This document shows, one piece after another, positions 18,901-25,569 of a stretch of 27,128 bases of DNA. The notes below the pieces were generated by a model that ran no database searches, had not been told where the DNA came from, and saw only the letters and a program-made list of their open reading frames with translations. The first letter of the stretch is position 1. Every line of letters begins with the position of its first letter. The translations under genes were made by a program, and so were the position numbers. The stretch is from a virus: positions 1 through 27,128 of IMG/VR virus record IMGVR_UViG_3300017776_000143. One strand, given 5' to 3'.

Positions 18901-21898
18901 CTTGCGGTAAGGTTTCTTTGGTAAATTGGATATCATCTTGTTGGCGTATATCGATCATATCATCGCCTTGCAAAATCTCAGGATAAGTTGATCTAGCAGC
19001 ATTAATATATTCTACGTCAATGACTTTTTCATCATTAGCCAAGAAGTGATCACCCCTACCATGGTAAAATTTTCTTTTAACATTTTCAAATGCTGGCATA
19101 TATCGTCTTTCGCCAGAACCACTGGTGATATCTAAGGATATAAATTGTCCACTAGCGTCTGATGTGGATAAAGTTTGAAAGTCCCAATTTAGCAATAGTG
19201 TGTCTATTTCTGGTATTTTTATATCATTGACGTCATCTTCCATTAAGTATGCCGATCTCATTGGAGACTTAGCACCTATATTATTACTGTCATATGAGTG
19301 CTGTAGTAATGTCTCATCGTCTAGGTAGTTCATCCAATATCTCACAAACCCAATCTTGTGATCAGATCTTTCTTGAATAGAACCAGTAAAGTTTGTTCTT
19401 CTCGCTCCTGCATAAATACGTTTCGAAGAGTTCAAGAAATTGTGGGCATTAGCCTGAGTTACGGATGACGAAAACTGAAAGGAGTTGATGGTGGAATTAC
19501 CGTCTGTATTGTATCCCACAAAATCAATTAAATAGTTTGCACTAAGAGACGAACTTAATATAAAATCAGTTGTTGGGTATTTTTCATTTCGAAGTCTAAA
19601 CGAAAAAAGCCACTCATTATTGTCATACATGTTATCATAAAGAGACGATGACATATGAATCCCTAAAACCGAGGATGATAAATGGAATCTCACCCTCTTG
19701 GACTCTACTGCATCTCTTTCGGAATACATTTGGATTTCTGAATAATCTGTGCCCGGAATTGTATAATCATTTCCATCTGAAGAATCTGCTTGGTGCATAC
19801 CCATGATCACTGATTTTGTGAATGGCGTGTTGAACCCATTAGCAGAATTCCAATATAATTTGTTCGGCAAAATTACTTGCGTCTCAACAGATACTGGTAT
19901 GTACTTTTCAAAATCAGCACCGGAACCGGAAATAAAACTAACACCGTCAGAGCCACTGGCATATTGATATATGGTTCCAGCAAACCTGTCAGGATGGTTA
20001 AAGTCAACAAACTTTTCTTTAGTCGCTCTAATACTATAGCGATCCTTTATTTCAAAATCGACATTGTCGCCATAAAAATTAATTTTTACAACATCTTCGT
20101 CAATCCCAAATGCATGCAACACATTTCTAAATGCCTTGTTGGTTCCCTTCTCTTTATAAATATTGATCAGAGACGAGTATACATTTTGATATATTTGATT
20201 TTTTACATTGTGAATCCTCATTTCATAGTTTTCGTCTTCACTTCTAGCAGCCAATGCTTCAATAACAGATGCGTCTGCAAATAACTCTGGAGCAACAAAG
20301 CCAGCATTTGTCAAAAGCCTGTCAGCAAATGGCAAAGGCTTCACACTACCTTCGGTATCTGTATTGTCATCTTGATTTGTAATCTTAGTTTGGAAGTGTG
20401 CATAGACATCTTTAAGACTATTGAGATCTTGAATATGTAGGTATAGATTGTCATAGTAACTAGCCATAATATGAGTGAGTATTGCAACATTACCGTCTTT
20501 CTTATCTTCGTCTAAGATCCAACCGGGTACTGAGTTTATCAAAGATGCGTTATTTCCTATATCATGAACACTACCAGATGCCCTTAGACTCGCCAAAACA
20601 CTGACATAGTCGGGATGTGATGAGTAGATTGTGGGATCTTTGAATTCTTTTGGTGCTGCACCTGCCAACACTATGGCAGAATCTGTCGATCTTGCGCCTG
20701 AAGTATACCCAGTCCAAGTTCCGTTCGAGACACGCCCAGAGTAGTCCAAGACTCTAGAGTCTAGACTGGCAGTCGCTGTGATTCCTTCATTGAATTTATA
20801 ATAAACACCTAGTTTTGTATTCGCTTCGTCAGTATTTGTCCCTCCACCAATATTAATCCAATAGTGCCTACCAATTTCTTTTGAAGTTCTCTCTGTTTTC
20901 CAATATCTGAATTCGTCTAGAGATCCAGAAAACTTTCCGGCACCCTCTTGGATTGTTGGTGATCCAGAAGGAGCAGTCTGTAGTGCTCCAATATAGGAGA
21001 TTATCGAACCAGTAACATTTCCTAGTGCTGCCGAACTGATGGATTGTTGATGGTTGAGTTGCCCATTAAGATAAAAGTTAGCAGCCAAGTTTGAGCCAGA
21101 GTTCTTAAGGGACAAAGCGATGTGATTCCAGTCTGTGATCGATGCTGTTGTGACATTTTGCCCAAAAGATTGATTCTGAGTTCCACTGGTTCCACTTAAA
21201 GCGGTGAATAGGAAAGGAGAGCCACTAGAAGCACCAGTAAGTTCTAATCGAAGCCTACCATATTGTGCTGAACTAGAAGCCTCACCATTCCACAAGTCGA
21301 ATAATACCTCTTTTTCTGTTTTTGATGTGTCGAATGCAGTCTTTTTCACCCACATTTCAACTGTAACACCCTCTTCTAAATTAAATTTGAGGTTTGATTC
21401 TCTTGATTTGTTTGAATCAAGTATATTGGCGTCACCATGTTGCTTCTTAAGTCCTATAAAATCGGACTTGTTTGGGCCGCCAAATGTCTTGATATGCGTA
21501 TTCGTATTTGATTTTCCGTATCCACCAATGATTGTTCCACTTAAGGTACCCCAAGTTGGATATCCCATGTTGACATGTCCATTGAATCTTGGGTATTTGT
21601 GTTCAAAAAGGTACATATCGATGAATGTGGAGTCGAAAAGCCAGTCATATTTCTCCTTTTCAGATCCATCATATGGATAGGTATTGCGGATTCTTTTAAA
21701 GCCATCCACATAGTATCTCTCAGCCGAACCAAAGTAAGCAAAGTTCTTTGGATCGCTGTAATCGACGTTGGGCATGAATCTAATCTTATCTTTATTGTAA
21801 GATTCGATGTATTCTTGCGATTCTACTTCATTAGCCATGTCTTCTAGGCTTGATGAATGAATTATTTTTGTTGAATTGAATAAGTCTTTAAGTTTCAT
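6938..21898 (-). CDS. Giant virion protein with laminin-G-like domains and tandem repeats (4986 aa)
   Basis: One uninterrupted frame of 4,987 codons including the stop. Approximate layout: residues 1-165, conserved-looking N-terminus; 168-375, LamG/concanavalin-like domain (VEMWVKK, DWNHIALSLK, FYLNGQ, LDEFRYWKTERT); 690-890, a cryptic related domain (KRIYAGARRTNFTGS, VRYWMNYLDDET); 900-1950, long segment with PFTERWVGGHQHRH and YGYPSWEQIR and several HxH motifs; 1953-2064, 16-residue repeats; 2065-2340 and 2550-2745, two more LamG-like domains; about 2750-3510, an array of roughly 100-residue repeats; 3510-4986, conserved-looking C-terminal part with VRWRIFKVKQRG and YNWPYDYFSLVE near 4796-4830 and a basic helix close to the end. 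ATG overlaps the 489-aa gene by 11 nt; the ribosome-binding site is weak (AGAG). LamG folds often bind glycans, so a receptor-binding or baseplate/fibre role is plausible but inferred. From memory, giant proteins of this kind occur in marine T4-like phages without assigned function. Confidence 0.85.
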   Translation of the reverse strand: MKLKDLFNSTKIIHSSSLEDMANEVESQEYIESYNKDKIRFMPNVDYSDPKNFAYFGSAERYYVDGFKRIRNTYPYDGSEKEKYDWLFDSTFIDMYLFEHKYPRFNGHVNMGYPTWGTLSGTIIGGYGKSNTNTHIKTFGGPNKSDFIGLKKQHGDANILDSNKSRESNLKFNLEEGVTVEMWVKKTAFDTSKTEKEVLFDLWNGEASSSAQYGRLRLELTGASSGSPFLFTALSGTSGTQNQSFGQNVTTASITDWNHIALSLKNSGSNLAANFYLNGQLNHQQSISSAALGNVTGSIISYIGALQTAPSGSPTIQEGAGKFSGSLDEFRYWKTERTSKEIGRHYWINIGGGTNTDEANTKLGVYYKFNEGITATASLDSRVLDYSGRVSNGTWTGYTSGARSTDSAIVLAGAAPKEFKDPTIYSSHPDYVSVLASLRASGSVHDIGNNASLINSVPGWILDEDKKDGNVAILTHIMASYYDNLYLHIQDLNSLKDVYAHFQTKITNQDDNTDTEGSVKPLPFADRLLTNAGFVAPELFADASVIEALAARSEDENYEMRIHNVKNQIYQNVYSSLINIYKEKGTNKAFRNVLHAFGIDEDVVKINFYGDNVDFEIKDRYSIRATKEKFVDFNHPDRFAGTIYQYASGSDGVSFISGSGADFEKYIPVSVETQVILPNKLYWNSANGFNTPFTKSVIMGMHQADSSDGNDYTIPGTDYSEIQMYSERDAVESKRVRFHLSSSVLGIHMSSSLYDNMYDNNEWLFSFRLRNEKYPTTDFILSSSLSANYLIDFVGYNTDGNSTINSFQFSSSVTQANAHNFLNSSKRIYAGARRTNFTGSIQERSDHKIGFVRYWMNYLDDETLLQHSYDSNNIGAKSPMRSAYLMEDDVNDIKIPEIDTLLLNWDFQTLSTSDASGQFISLDITSGSGERRYMPAFENVKRKFYHGRGDHFLANDEKVIDVEYINAARSTYPEILQGDDMIDIRQQDDIQFTKETLPQDYYIAFEKSMAQTVSEEMIKFMSSVTDFNNLIGRPVDKYRQEYKDLRNLRELFFERVANEPDLDKYIDYYKWLDDSLGEMLVALVPASLAHSDGVNNVIENYVFSRDKYTHKFPTIEFKTPTLEGGMNTINRHLYPWKTGHAPVGGTPENENCFWWLERAERDRPPLSGSASGSNDTRVKVFQARNSVLNRSFTTAQHFAVDKQEVIHGGTNYEQRKRRDSIWSATKEVSESPATYGQFGAFPLRYILTNNDMFQSLKDCNDETPVTTKIKRAFSAFHGFPAFHHDMSGGYDGIYPGGMVIPFNIMASSVSTGYTSEVSGILGTDGSIDVTNVHSDTTDNTNEIPMQSPFTERWVGGHQHRHTPINAGNDGESTRPEGYKILINNVENASGSIGIVGADYPYPHSNQSGAPHFRTDQAKARYYREERAKRPVNIKNIQTTGSQVGNYNKKYQFIHTFGRNQNKTFFKNNDVDTNLHNTVNSVLPETNLEASLVARATSAEGNVASNFNTSSLYLAGVKDSSEQTSGSTASKYVMASKFSAPGGFETMSEIFLDMHGKEHSAYNALPFRNLQVRGSGSGEEGSLLHLVDIHGNRYGLLTHLTRHSAFGGTDSVLGGENPSFHKVNRNSKWDASEQEKDHDNYWIQHQIPQSDFQYQWVKQSHTASAATSSLAGHILSGFSEPSGTTSRFPHQHSTETTVSQSVINQRIDGVTAYGYPSWEQIRNNDTNANNALKKSYGYNLNSENVQESRVTANIPNTAKVKYNNSEFTFKYPYVNMKFHFDSLKLRNDTVMQKNETLYESLYGYYSNNTEDAEILIKNIKQIIFPRYVKHTKYSTRHRHYFISRFWAKGENELYNTNISETGSYHRLNEIGRRETNVTASLFKEGSLNRQIQVLKDSGFLTNIIPSQSIWNMDSRTNFTGSNPRTAASNSAGAPGVLQNQDHHFHNGQNNFQLITSGSSATGSFSLKGATRFGQFASGAFNVQGMQPTGIAASGSFEITGANVQGTNGTGGFTAVSAFSPAVSSSFRFTADERTVLGTQATGTFEVSGAIIPEANAASTFTLGGLPVGGERSYLHFDASYELAIDGHTIYPHTSNYKGVEIDYDNSLVVGTNASVSPVTFKKALQVSGSQYLSGNVEYGNNVDDIVLSGYFKITDGSLDTGRPKFLYKAMSGSAISCELFFDSDDGSDAQHNLIYRHFVQDNLGNPAFHETTFTNVGGDSKWRQFTLFRHQNLPAVHRLYVDGVLHGATVPDTKLSGSNTFTTTQYSPTGHLLMGDNGTSQWNSAVEVSDFTVYDVCPDPDDGTELADFAAKLYNGGKFSPNFPSASAQVFRYTFGDDGSDSNLIGTGNINDVSTTTSYDLNVITNHPAFTDSKFATIKSATTYFNELSSTIAGLSGFNTYFDLSYEQFTETALSALDTKWYHTSSFDVEPQDASSNITGQIVSLSTQLNYARFFVTAKLESSNANYEFAPSASIGSPAATNDQLKGFRELDSINSGSAQVNSMTSIEDTGITINGTTVSFNHHNNSQASPKVATFVSTFEPCLSGTTSNGIINNGSYPAASTINGGSDISISFYASYNSSEGGFQSIVSLDSSGGNSSFGALLVNYSSGGGNLNLRLYENASTLKLFTFSLSAINIADLNHYVITFDVSSMSAVLYLNGAAQSSPSTSGTATAFSHTFTEIVVANVAGSASNYDLTGRLNQLAIWDKVLTANEASEAYHDGRIKDLLRHDAAASLVHWFKLGQEGSFPSATSDLASFTTIPDSTPRGLKVNLTVGNGTHFTSQNGLPNNQVNDSTLQGNLESAIDSGVASYNASNSGASFTITATTAGTAANSNTHTEDSPLISSLVSPSAGGVDLGGSVDGHAITIDGVAFTLDDDPGTYTNATNVRITGVTNTQVWDELKAEIDASSSFTVTSTSSVGEVATFNLQADSTGSADNSVIASSDASFNVTKNSEGGTNESGAVDGHYIDFFAVSGQNANGFKIVVDKDDSNTGGLNYSASVNGGTGFTTIYVDSTRASNTDFWNTIETAIEAEGFSVVQASDNPRTFTVTNYITGAAGNGGGSGNGGTSGGTFAKLDSKFLNGADDSGAVNGNTITIDGTTFTIVHSGSPTAVQVLASGVSDAVFWESLRSKVQTSTGFNAATASSGTPRAFTLTSKVTGSSENPSISGDAATFTVTSAGVAGTNESGAENGDTITIDGQTFSINIGSGLGTGSTTNFHNALSQSIKGGTVFDTIAIASIGGGYHRFSLTSSVTGTAKNVSFAQNTNGARATFQNLAGAAGGTSPIGIQDLDHIKIRDEENSRDRFFAVDLTGDESNDSPTNYIYIDVSGYSGTDASKSTQFWNALSAAIKTNTAYDTINIATSSNTASFSLTSSITGAIYNGDILQVFTGSDDGNAGFTITNNTAGGTDESGATAGDTIAIDGTTFTIVHSSSPSATQVNASGVTDNAFFNALTAAVQSNTDMSAAFTVASDTGSFALTSSVTGTAKNATITETGNDSFASLVGLGGGVNGIFRGIRFQEIKPQPRYAYPHTLQSPGSLRNPTAKSNLGLIHEGYKLRSNHFALTRSLGYDTDGMFDNTSRWTTPDLSGLAPMDDDYNSWYERIRGNNKHFSLVPEYRISSHVEGIIADGNDERSYFAQNYWLEITGASLDDGATVAKNQRGNSSEFLREYSTSTNIRDIEDFIEDNTGDLELIPLKLTLTCDAIKSFLPYDGFYPQSRTVQMCEAFAGSYGKGITAQEANPDDTDIEFPDNNVMAQTRPVFDAIMSPGLLYNTIKSGMAVDYPIMTSKMATASLKDPYGGVNHMISNEFFDDRLPFETLLVPEAYMSKEYIVDTNPHPSSSFNLKAKIGEASDSNYKLMSSNFFSEVMEFFLRGGKSSKIISKPENDPDFGIVIANHANILPTYRSIFRVYKSRKQHPYVEFSGAADIITNASDPSGTYDRYHNRPPSGTNYFLNEYQGLTGSALEYSVEKVNYPRPNLNSYAEVETITMYSQPNAFGPPCAGGVAVEFGSISGSTPQGTGNNNTTYMMYDSTNGYNAPFTPPYYDGEAWAIYTFTPKRAGKHTLDEIIENTNIEFLRYELNHESGSFGDRGTFGPQGFTINDNAMQVDASFNLFKQVKSGGEGNSWVIESKFETPILDFSKYLNREYNAEFESDVTSDDIYTSQLSLSGSRQEPDTLSSVHSTLSTVHKLSGVLNPIGMWHQYGEFPKEAEKGIFMQMIDMPVEYQQLGTELAIPNPKYVVVKPDVSSCDDAGLSSSYNVNAENTLFPYFKKQINRRRLVGADEFAVEGGAIQVLNPDTDIIIDTELREEDVESVSGQTLDNTGSVANNFKIFDVFKDTSAYTLEKLTGSSDFTGSTVLKLADEAGASLNITATTEGTYKGQWAASYYPIDRPSSYAPLLVVTKNYSSVEYSQGEYPTGVPEDFLADFSIGVVYSEQSPTFDDQVEVDCFSASSGKVLIPGYISSILEKNNNQLTVGKLLKTNMTDASRASLSDLIGGRTVLASQSDKSLNEEAIRINKTITATKPFSKKFKSGRRVGKAKVRRFGLIPENPAVSALAASDTSSYTYFEPQFVRGAIRYNGGGATASSDLVQRGLAYFKTLPQYAPQNEKNITKNPSTIRSGQFMHSNSDPVKSLAELVGFSQEPVKMGVTAKTKVVKEAVVAVPYISNRDGIPEYLNLKLENGMSQDTEVMRQIQKMKEYVFPPHLDFINYDVQPIPMYVFEFTKTLERDDLNGLWQGVITEDVKKVDEDQQSITHVLSPEGMLGSLKDISPNMNILKKVRWRIFKVKQRGNFSYDEKMDKDLGKPIANHSTVGYNWPYDYFSLVENVRLSVDVHLQKPTEGNTGSNVTQGSGNYSTADLIGEPVLNEDVVAVQAIGEEVGSSQSELPERTGESVFSAQETQQEDAFNYGDAKMSILVEFKRLIKDDLRDRNKQWDKLSSRRKRNYVKRAKQNILILVVYSNLVSIFPNLAGFVDRLKPKDF
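11370..13500 (-). repeat. Protein-level tandem array of about 100-residue repeats in the giant gene
   Basis: Six units carry a start motif of the type SGA-x-x-G-x-TITIDGTTFTI, at about 13270-13325, 12950-13025 (divergent), 12580-12640, 12300-12350, 11960-12050 (divergent) and 11610-11680. A partial unit without this motif precedes them near 13380-13540. Each unit continues with a short helix (like FWNALSAAIKT), then a strand reading FTLTSSVTGTAKN, then a Gly/Thr linker. The units differ in DNA far more than in key protein positions, indicating old duplications. A Gly-rich linker (AGNGGGSGNGGTSGG) lies near 12700-12740. Function unknown; the pattern suggests a beta-rich stalk or adhesin rod. 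Confidence 0.7.
15705..16040 (-). repeat. 16-residue beta-type repeats in the giant gene
   Basis: About seven consecutive units of 14-17 residues follow the pattern Ala-(Ser/Thr)-Gly-(Ser/Thr/Ala)-Phe-x-(Leu/Val/Ile)-x-Gly, for example ATGSFSLKGATRFGQF, ASGAFNVQGMQPTGIA, ASGSFEITGANVQGTNG and ATGTFEVSGAIIPEANA (residues about 1953-2064). The regular Phe spacing suggests a small beta solenoid or stacked beta-hairpins leading into the second LamG-like domain. Confidence 0.65.
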
Positions 21899-23357
21899 AT
21901 TTCTCTACTCTAAATTTAAATGCCTTGTTTATTGGTTTGTAGTCAGCGATAAAGTCATCATAAAATGCCAACAGAATCCCATATGAATATCCGGGCTCAA
22001 GAATAGACATATCAAAATCGAAATAACTTCCTGAGCCATCAAAAGATAACTCTGTGAATTTGATACTTCCCGTAGCATGTTCAATAACTTTGTAGTTGTC
22101 GATAATTCTAAATATTTCATACGATCCTGATGTTGGAATATACAATTGAGGTTCTGCAACTGCTCTTGTGTAAATAGTTGGACTCCAGCCTTTTAATCTT
22201 GTATAAACTCTAAATCTTGCTGTTTCGTTACTTTCGTAAACTTTCTTTAAATTAGTGATAGAGACATAATAGTCGTTTGTTTTTGTTGTTGTTCCAGTGT
22301 ATCTGATTTCTGGATAAATTGTTCCAGTGTGAAATTGTGTTGAACCAGAGAACCACACGTCGTGTAGTGTCTCGGATGTTCCCGTGAGAGCAACAGAAGC
22401 GCTGTATATACCAGTAGATATATGAGATCCCGTTACTGTAACAAGGGCTGTTCCGTTTGGAGCAGAGTTCGATGACTCGTATAGGGACACTAATAAGTTT
22501 CCTGTCCCAACAGAAGGAATGTTTTTTAATCTCCCACCGATATTGTTATAAATATACAGATCATTTAAGTTATCTACTGCCGGAGCAAGTGATGAACTGT
22601 AATAAAAGTTTGATCGATCATCCTTAATCGATGAATCCCATCTCGCCTCTATAATAGGGCGGTTAAACCAATACTCTGAATCTCTTGCAGAGAATTTTTT
22701 AGTATAGTAACTGTTTGAGTCTGCCTCAAAACTTGATGAGAACTGAATAACATGTCCATAGTTGTTTCCTGAATTTAGATCTTCGCTCAAAACGTCTTCA
22801 ACGTATCTTGTTATATCTACTTCAAAATTTTCAAGCCCTGTATCAAATTCTTGTTCCATTAAATAATCAGTCGTTACATTTACGTCAGTTGATGTATTTG
22901 AAGCACCAGCAGTTGCCCACGCTGTTGTGGAAGAGGCAGAAAGCCAATTTGACTGTCCAATGTCAGTGAACTCATCCAAATCCATACCTATCCCTTCATC
23001 CCATGCTCTTCTAAGGGGATGGGCAACTAGTTTGTAATTTCTAGGTAGAGTCTCTGGATGTTCGACGTTGTGCAGTTTCATGAAAAATTTAACAGAGCCA
23101 GAAGAAGGTAGGATACTTGCATCTCTATCTTGCTTGATAGTTCTTATTCCTTCGTTGAGATCAGTCTCGTTAATTGGGAACTTAATAAGTATTCTTGCTT
23201 GCTCAACAGAACCAGAAGTCACTTGTCCATATAATTTGAATATCTCTAATGAATCAGCAAGCCCAGCATTACCTGAAGTCTTTCTAGATCTTAGTGCTTG
23301 ATTGAATTGATTTGTTATTGTGTTGTCAGCAATTGCAGTGTATCTTTTAATAGCCAT
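21888..23357 (-). CDS. Beta-rich virion structural protein (489 aa)
   Basis: The protein starts MAIKRYTAIADNTITNQFNQ, an N-terminus I associate with structural proteins of T4-like marine phages. Residues about 1-240 have the look of a DNRLRE/carbohydrate-binding-type jelly roll: a strand reading ARILIKFPI near 55, a WDEG loop, then FEVDITRYVEDVLS near 182 and IQFSSSFEAD near 205. Residues about 270-350 resemble an Ig-like strand domain (LLVSLYESSN, GIYSASVALTG, VWFSGSTQFHTGTIYPEI). The C-terminal 100 residues form another beta-rich part. No signal peptide or membrane helix. The start overlaps the gp6-like stop by one base (TAATG) with a GGAGC site at 23366-23370, and the end overlaps the giant gene, so all three are likely made in linked amounts. 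A baseplate-attached or fibre-adaptor role is inferred from this position; domain names are by eye only. Confidence 0.8.
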   Translation of the reverse strand: MAIKRYTAIADNTITNQFNQALRSRKTSGNAGLADSLEIFKLYGQVTSGSVEQARILIKFPINETDLNEGIRTIKQDRDASILPSSGSVKFFMKLHNVEHPETLPRNYKLVAHPLRRAWDEGIGMDLDEFTDIGQSNWLSASSTTAWATAGASNTSTDVNVTTDYLMEQEFDTGLENFEVDITRYVEDVLSEDLNSGNNYGHVIQFSSSFEADSNSYYTKKFSARDSEYWFNRPIIEARWDSSIKDDRSNFYYSSSLAPAVDNLNDLYIYNNIGGRLKNIPSVGTGNLLVSLYESSNSAPNGTALVTVTGSHISTGIYSASVALTGTSETLHDVWFSGSTQFHTGTIYPEIRYTGTTTKTNDYYVSITNLKKVYESNETARFRVYTRLKGWSPTIYTRAVAEPQLYIPTSGSYEIFRIIDNYKVIEHATGSIKFTELSFDGSGSYFDFDMSILEPGYSYGILLAFYDDFIADYKPINKAFKFRVEKYET

Positions 23358-25168
23358 TATTTAACGCTCCCTTTAATATCGATTGTTGGAAATTTAACCT
23401 CAAATATACAATTCAGAGGACAAGCAACGAACCTGCCATCTGGAGTTGTGTTTGCTCCGATTTCTATTCCACTTCTAGAGTATGCTCCTCCGTTTTTATT
23501 AGTGACATGCACATCTGTTGTATCTGCTACCCCTTCAATCTTATTGAGCGTGGCATATACTTCTGTGTAACTAAAAGGCTCGGCAATATCGTAGTGTCTC
23601 AAGAAGCGGTTTCTAAGCGTCCTCAGACACTCGTCAAGGACTTTAAATTTATCAAAGCCACCCTTAGTCACTATGGTGAAAGAAATGCCTAGATTGAGTA
23701 TTTTTGCGTCCATAATGTCCAAAGTATCATTAACCATCCGGTACTGATTCAGCCAAGTTTTAATATTGTTTTTGATAATATCATTTGAAGTAGTGAGGTT
23801 TCCTGCACTATTTTCTGATATTATGTACATGTTTAGGTTTCTCTTAAACGAATCTTTGTCTTGTAGTACGGCGCACCTCTTAATTGCTCCAAACTTTGGA
23901 GGCATATTATAAACCAAAGATTTATAGTCTTCTCTTGTCACTGCTCGATTCTGTGCTGCAAAGAAAGATTTTGTTCTGATTTTTAATTCATCTGTGGTGG
24001 GTATGTTGGCATGCCCAATGATTGGATCATCGTTTGAAGATTCTAGAGAGTTTTTTACCTGAGCGAGTTTGGCAGAATCTAACGTAGTTTCATCTTCAAA
24101 ACTGTATATTGCTCTTGTAATTTGTGTTACAGATCCAACTGAAGCATTTGGATTATTACTACTATTAACTCTGAATACTACATTTAGGACAGTGTTAACC
24201 GGTGATACTCCGAACTTATCAGTTCCCAAAAGATTACTAGGATCGAAATCTGTATTCGTTATATAGTCTCTCCCAAATTGATCTAATACTACATTACTAG
24301 GATCAACAACCTTGTCGATTTTTATATCCTCTTCAGATCCAAAGCCAAAGATTAGGTGGGTTTCACCCCTGTTTCTCTCAATGACAAACCTTCTTGGTAC
24401 CGCAGTAGGCTTAAGCAACATTGGTGCAGCCTCTCTGGTGGAGGAATCATTGTTTGGAATCTCGCGATAGATAACATCTTGCCCAAGGTGTTCAACTTCG
24501 TAATATTCATGCCCTTCTCTATCGGTGCAGTCTAGTATTTCTGCTACATTAGTGTCGCCCAACAAAATTTTATTAAATTTCTTGAATGCCCCAACAGTTA
24601 AGTTCTTTTCTGCCAATCTACCAGAGACTACTCTTCCAATCGCTTTGATAATATAATGGGTTGGAAGCCCAGTGTTGGTGTTAACTCTTCCCACGACAAT
24701 CTCATTAGTAGAGTCCCGAAAATCTACATCTTCAGTTAAGATAAAGTTTTCTCCTGCTGTAGATGCCAATTCTGTTCTTCTCTTCAGAATCGGAATGAAT
24801 CTAGAGTCTGGAGCCAATCCAGTAGAATCTGATGGGATTAGTATGAAAAACGAAACATAACCGTGAGCAGATGGTTTACCTCTGTACTTATATCCCATTT
24901 GGCGTGTCAATTTTACTACATTATCATATTCATTTGCAGTATCCAAGAAGGACTCGTTTGCTTGGTAGTCCAAGTAGAAAGACAGGATATCTCCAGTATA
25001 AGCCACTTGATCGATCACAAGCGAACCAAAAGAAGCATCGTTAAAGTCTTTGTATGTGTCTGGATAGTACCTTCTAGCGTGATTAATTAAGTCTTGCTTA
25101 ATTGAATTAAAATCTCTACTAGTGTATTTGATGGGTACTTTTTTGTTTTTATCATCGTATTTAGCCAT
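23357..25168 (-). CDS. Baseplate wedge protein, gp6/baseplate J-like (603 aa)
   Basis: A structural protein of the contractile-tail baseplate. In T4, gp6 forms the inner ring that holds the wedges together and, with gp25 and gp53, contacts the tube and sheath. The hallmark is the N-terminal stretch at about residues 16-80: YTSRDFNSIKQDLINHARRY, then FNDASFGSLVIDQVAYTGDI, then LSFYLDYQANESFLDTAN. A second typical feature is RAVTREDYKSLVYNMPPKFG near residue 410, followed by beta strands, and a C-terminal part with TEVYATLNKIEGVADTTDV. The length is near that of T4 gp6 (about 660). The start has a GAGGG site at 25175-25179, six bases away. It lies 13 nt after the gp25-like gene and overlaps the next gene by one base. 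Family assignment is firm; exact contacts are inferred from T4. Confidence 0.92.
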   Translation of the reverse strand: MAKYDDKNKKVPIKYTSRDFNSIKQDLINHARRYYPDTYKDFNDASFGSLVIDQVAYTGDILSFYLDYQANESFLDTANEYDNVVKLTRQMGYKYRGKPSAHGYVSFFILIPSDSTGLAPDSRFIPILKRRTELASTAGENFILTEDVDFRDSTNEIVVGRVNTNTGLPTHYIIKAIGRVVSGRLAEKNLTVGAFKKFNKILLGDTNVAEILDCTDREGHEYYEVEHLGQDVIYREIPNNDSSTREAAPMLLKPTAVPRRFVIERNRGETHLIFGFGSEEDIKIDKVVDPSNVVLDQFGRDYITNTDFDPSNLLGTDKFGVSPVNTVLNVVFRVNSSNNPNASVGSVTQITRAIYSFEDETTLDSAKLAQVKNSLESSNDDPIIGHANIPTTDELKIRTKSFFAAQNRAVTREDYKSLVYNMPPKFGAIKRCAVLQDKDSFKRNLNMYIISENSAGNLTTSNDIIKNNIKTWLNQYRMVNDTLDIMDAKILNLGISFTIVTKGGFDKFKVLDECLRTLRNRFLRHYDIAEPFSYTEVYATLNKIEGVADTTDVHVTNKNGGAYSRSGIEIGANTTPDGRFVACPLNCIFEVKFPTIDIKGSVK

Positions 25169-25181
25169 TTACTTCCCTCTC

Positions 25182-25562
25182 TTAGATTGCCACAGAAAAT
25201 GCCATAATAGCACCTGTGTTATTGATACTGAATCTGATTGTAACTAGTAATTGATTTGCACTTATATTGTCATTATTTTCTTCTGTGCTAAACAAAATAT
25301 CATGAATTTCCAAAAACCCCATGTATTGCTTCACTTGTTTTTTTATCCTAGCCCTGATTACAGAATAAGTTGAAGCATTGTTTTGTTCGAATAAAAACCT
25401 TTTCATTCCTACTCCAAAGTTTGGATCCATTATCCTCTCTCCCGGACTAGTAAGGAGAATCATCTTAAGATTTTGTTGTATAACTGATACAATCGTTTGG
25501 TTGTTTTCATAGCCGTTTGAATCGCTAATCGTTAATGGAAGTCTTGGTGAATAGTTGGACAT
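25182..25562 (-). CDS. Baseplate wedge protein, gp25/GPW family (126 aa)
   Basis: Small wedge component of the contractile-tail baseplate; in T4 and related systems it bridges the inner baseplate and helps start sheath assembly. The family signature is clear: ILLTSPGER (residues about 35-43) followed by DPNFGVGMKRFLFE (46-59), then a helix (TYSVIRARIKKQVKQY) and strands ending in SINNTGAIMAFSVAI. The frame also contains an ATG at 25578 (132 aa), but that codon has no ribosome-binding site and lies inside the CATAAATAGT element, whereas ATG at 25562 has GAGG eight bases upstream. The older name of lysozyme for gp25 does not fit its structural role. It precedes the gp6-like gene by 13 nt, the usual partner. 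Identification is firm; the start is well supported. Confidence 0.93.
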   Translation of the reverse strand: MSNYSPRLPLTISDSNGYENNQTIVSVIQQNLKMILLTSPGERIMDPNFGVGMKRFLFEQNNASTYSVIRARIKKQVKQYMGFLEIHDILFSTEENNDNISANQLLVTIRFSINNTGAIMAFSVAI

Positions 25563-25569
25563 AATAGTT

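Noticed and set aside
18950-19080. RGD tripeptide in the giant protein (HGRGDHF)
   Set aside because: A three-residue match in a protein of nearly 5,000 residues is expected by chance, and phage receptors are not integrins.
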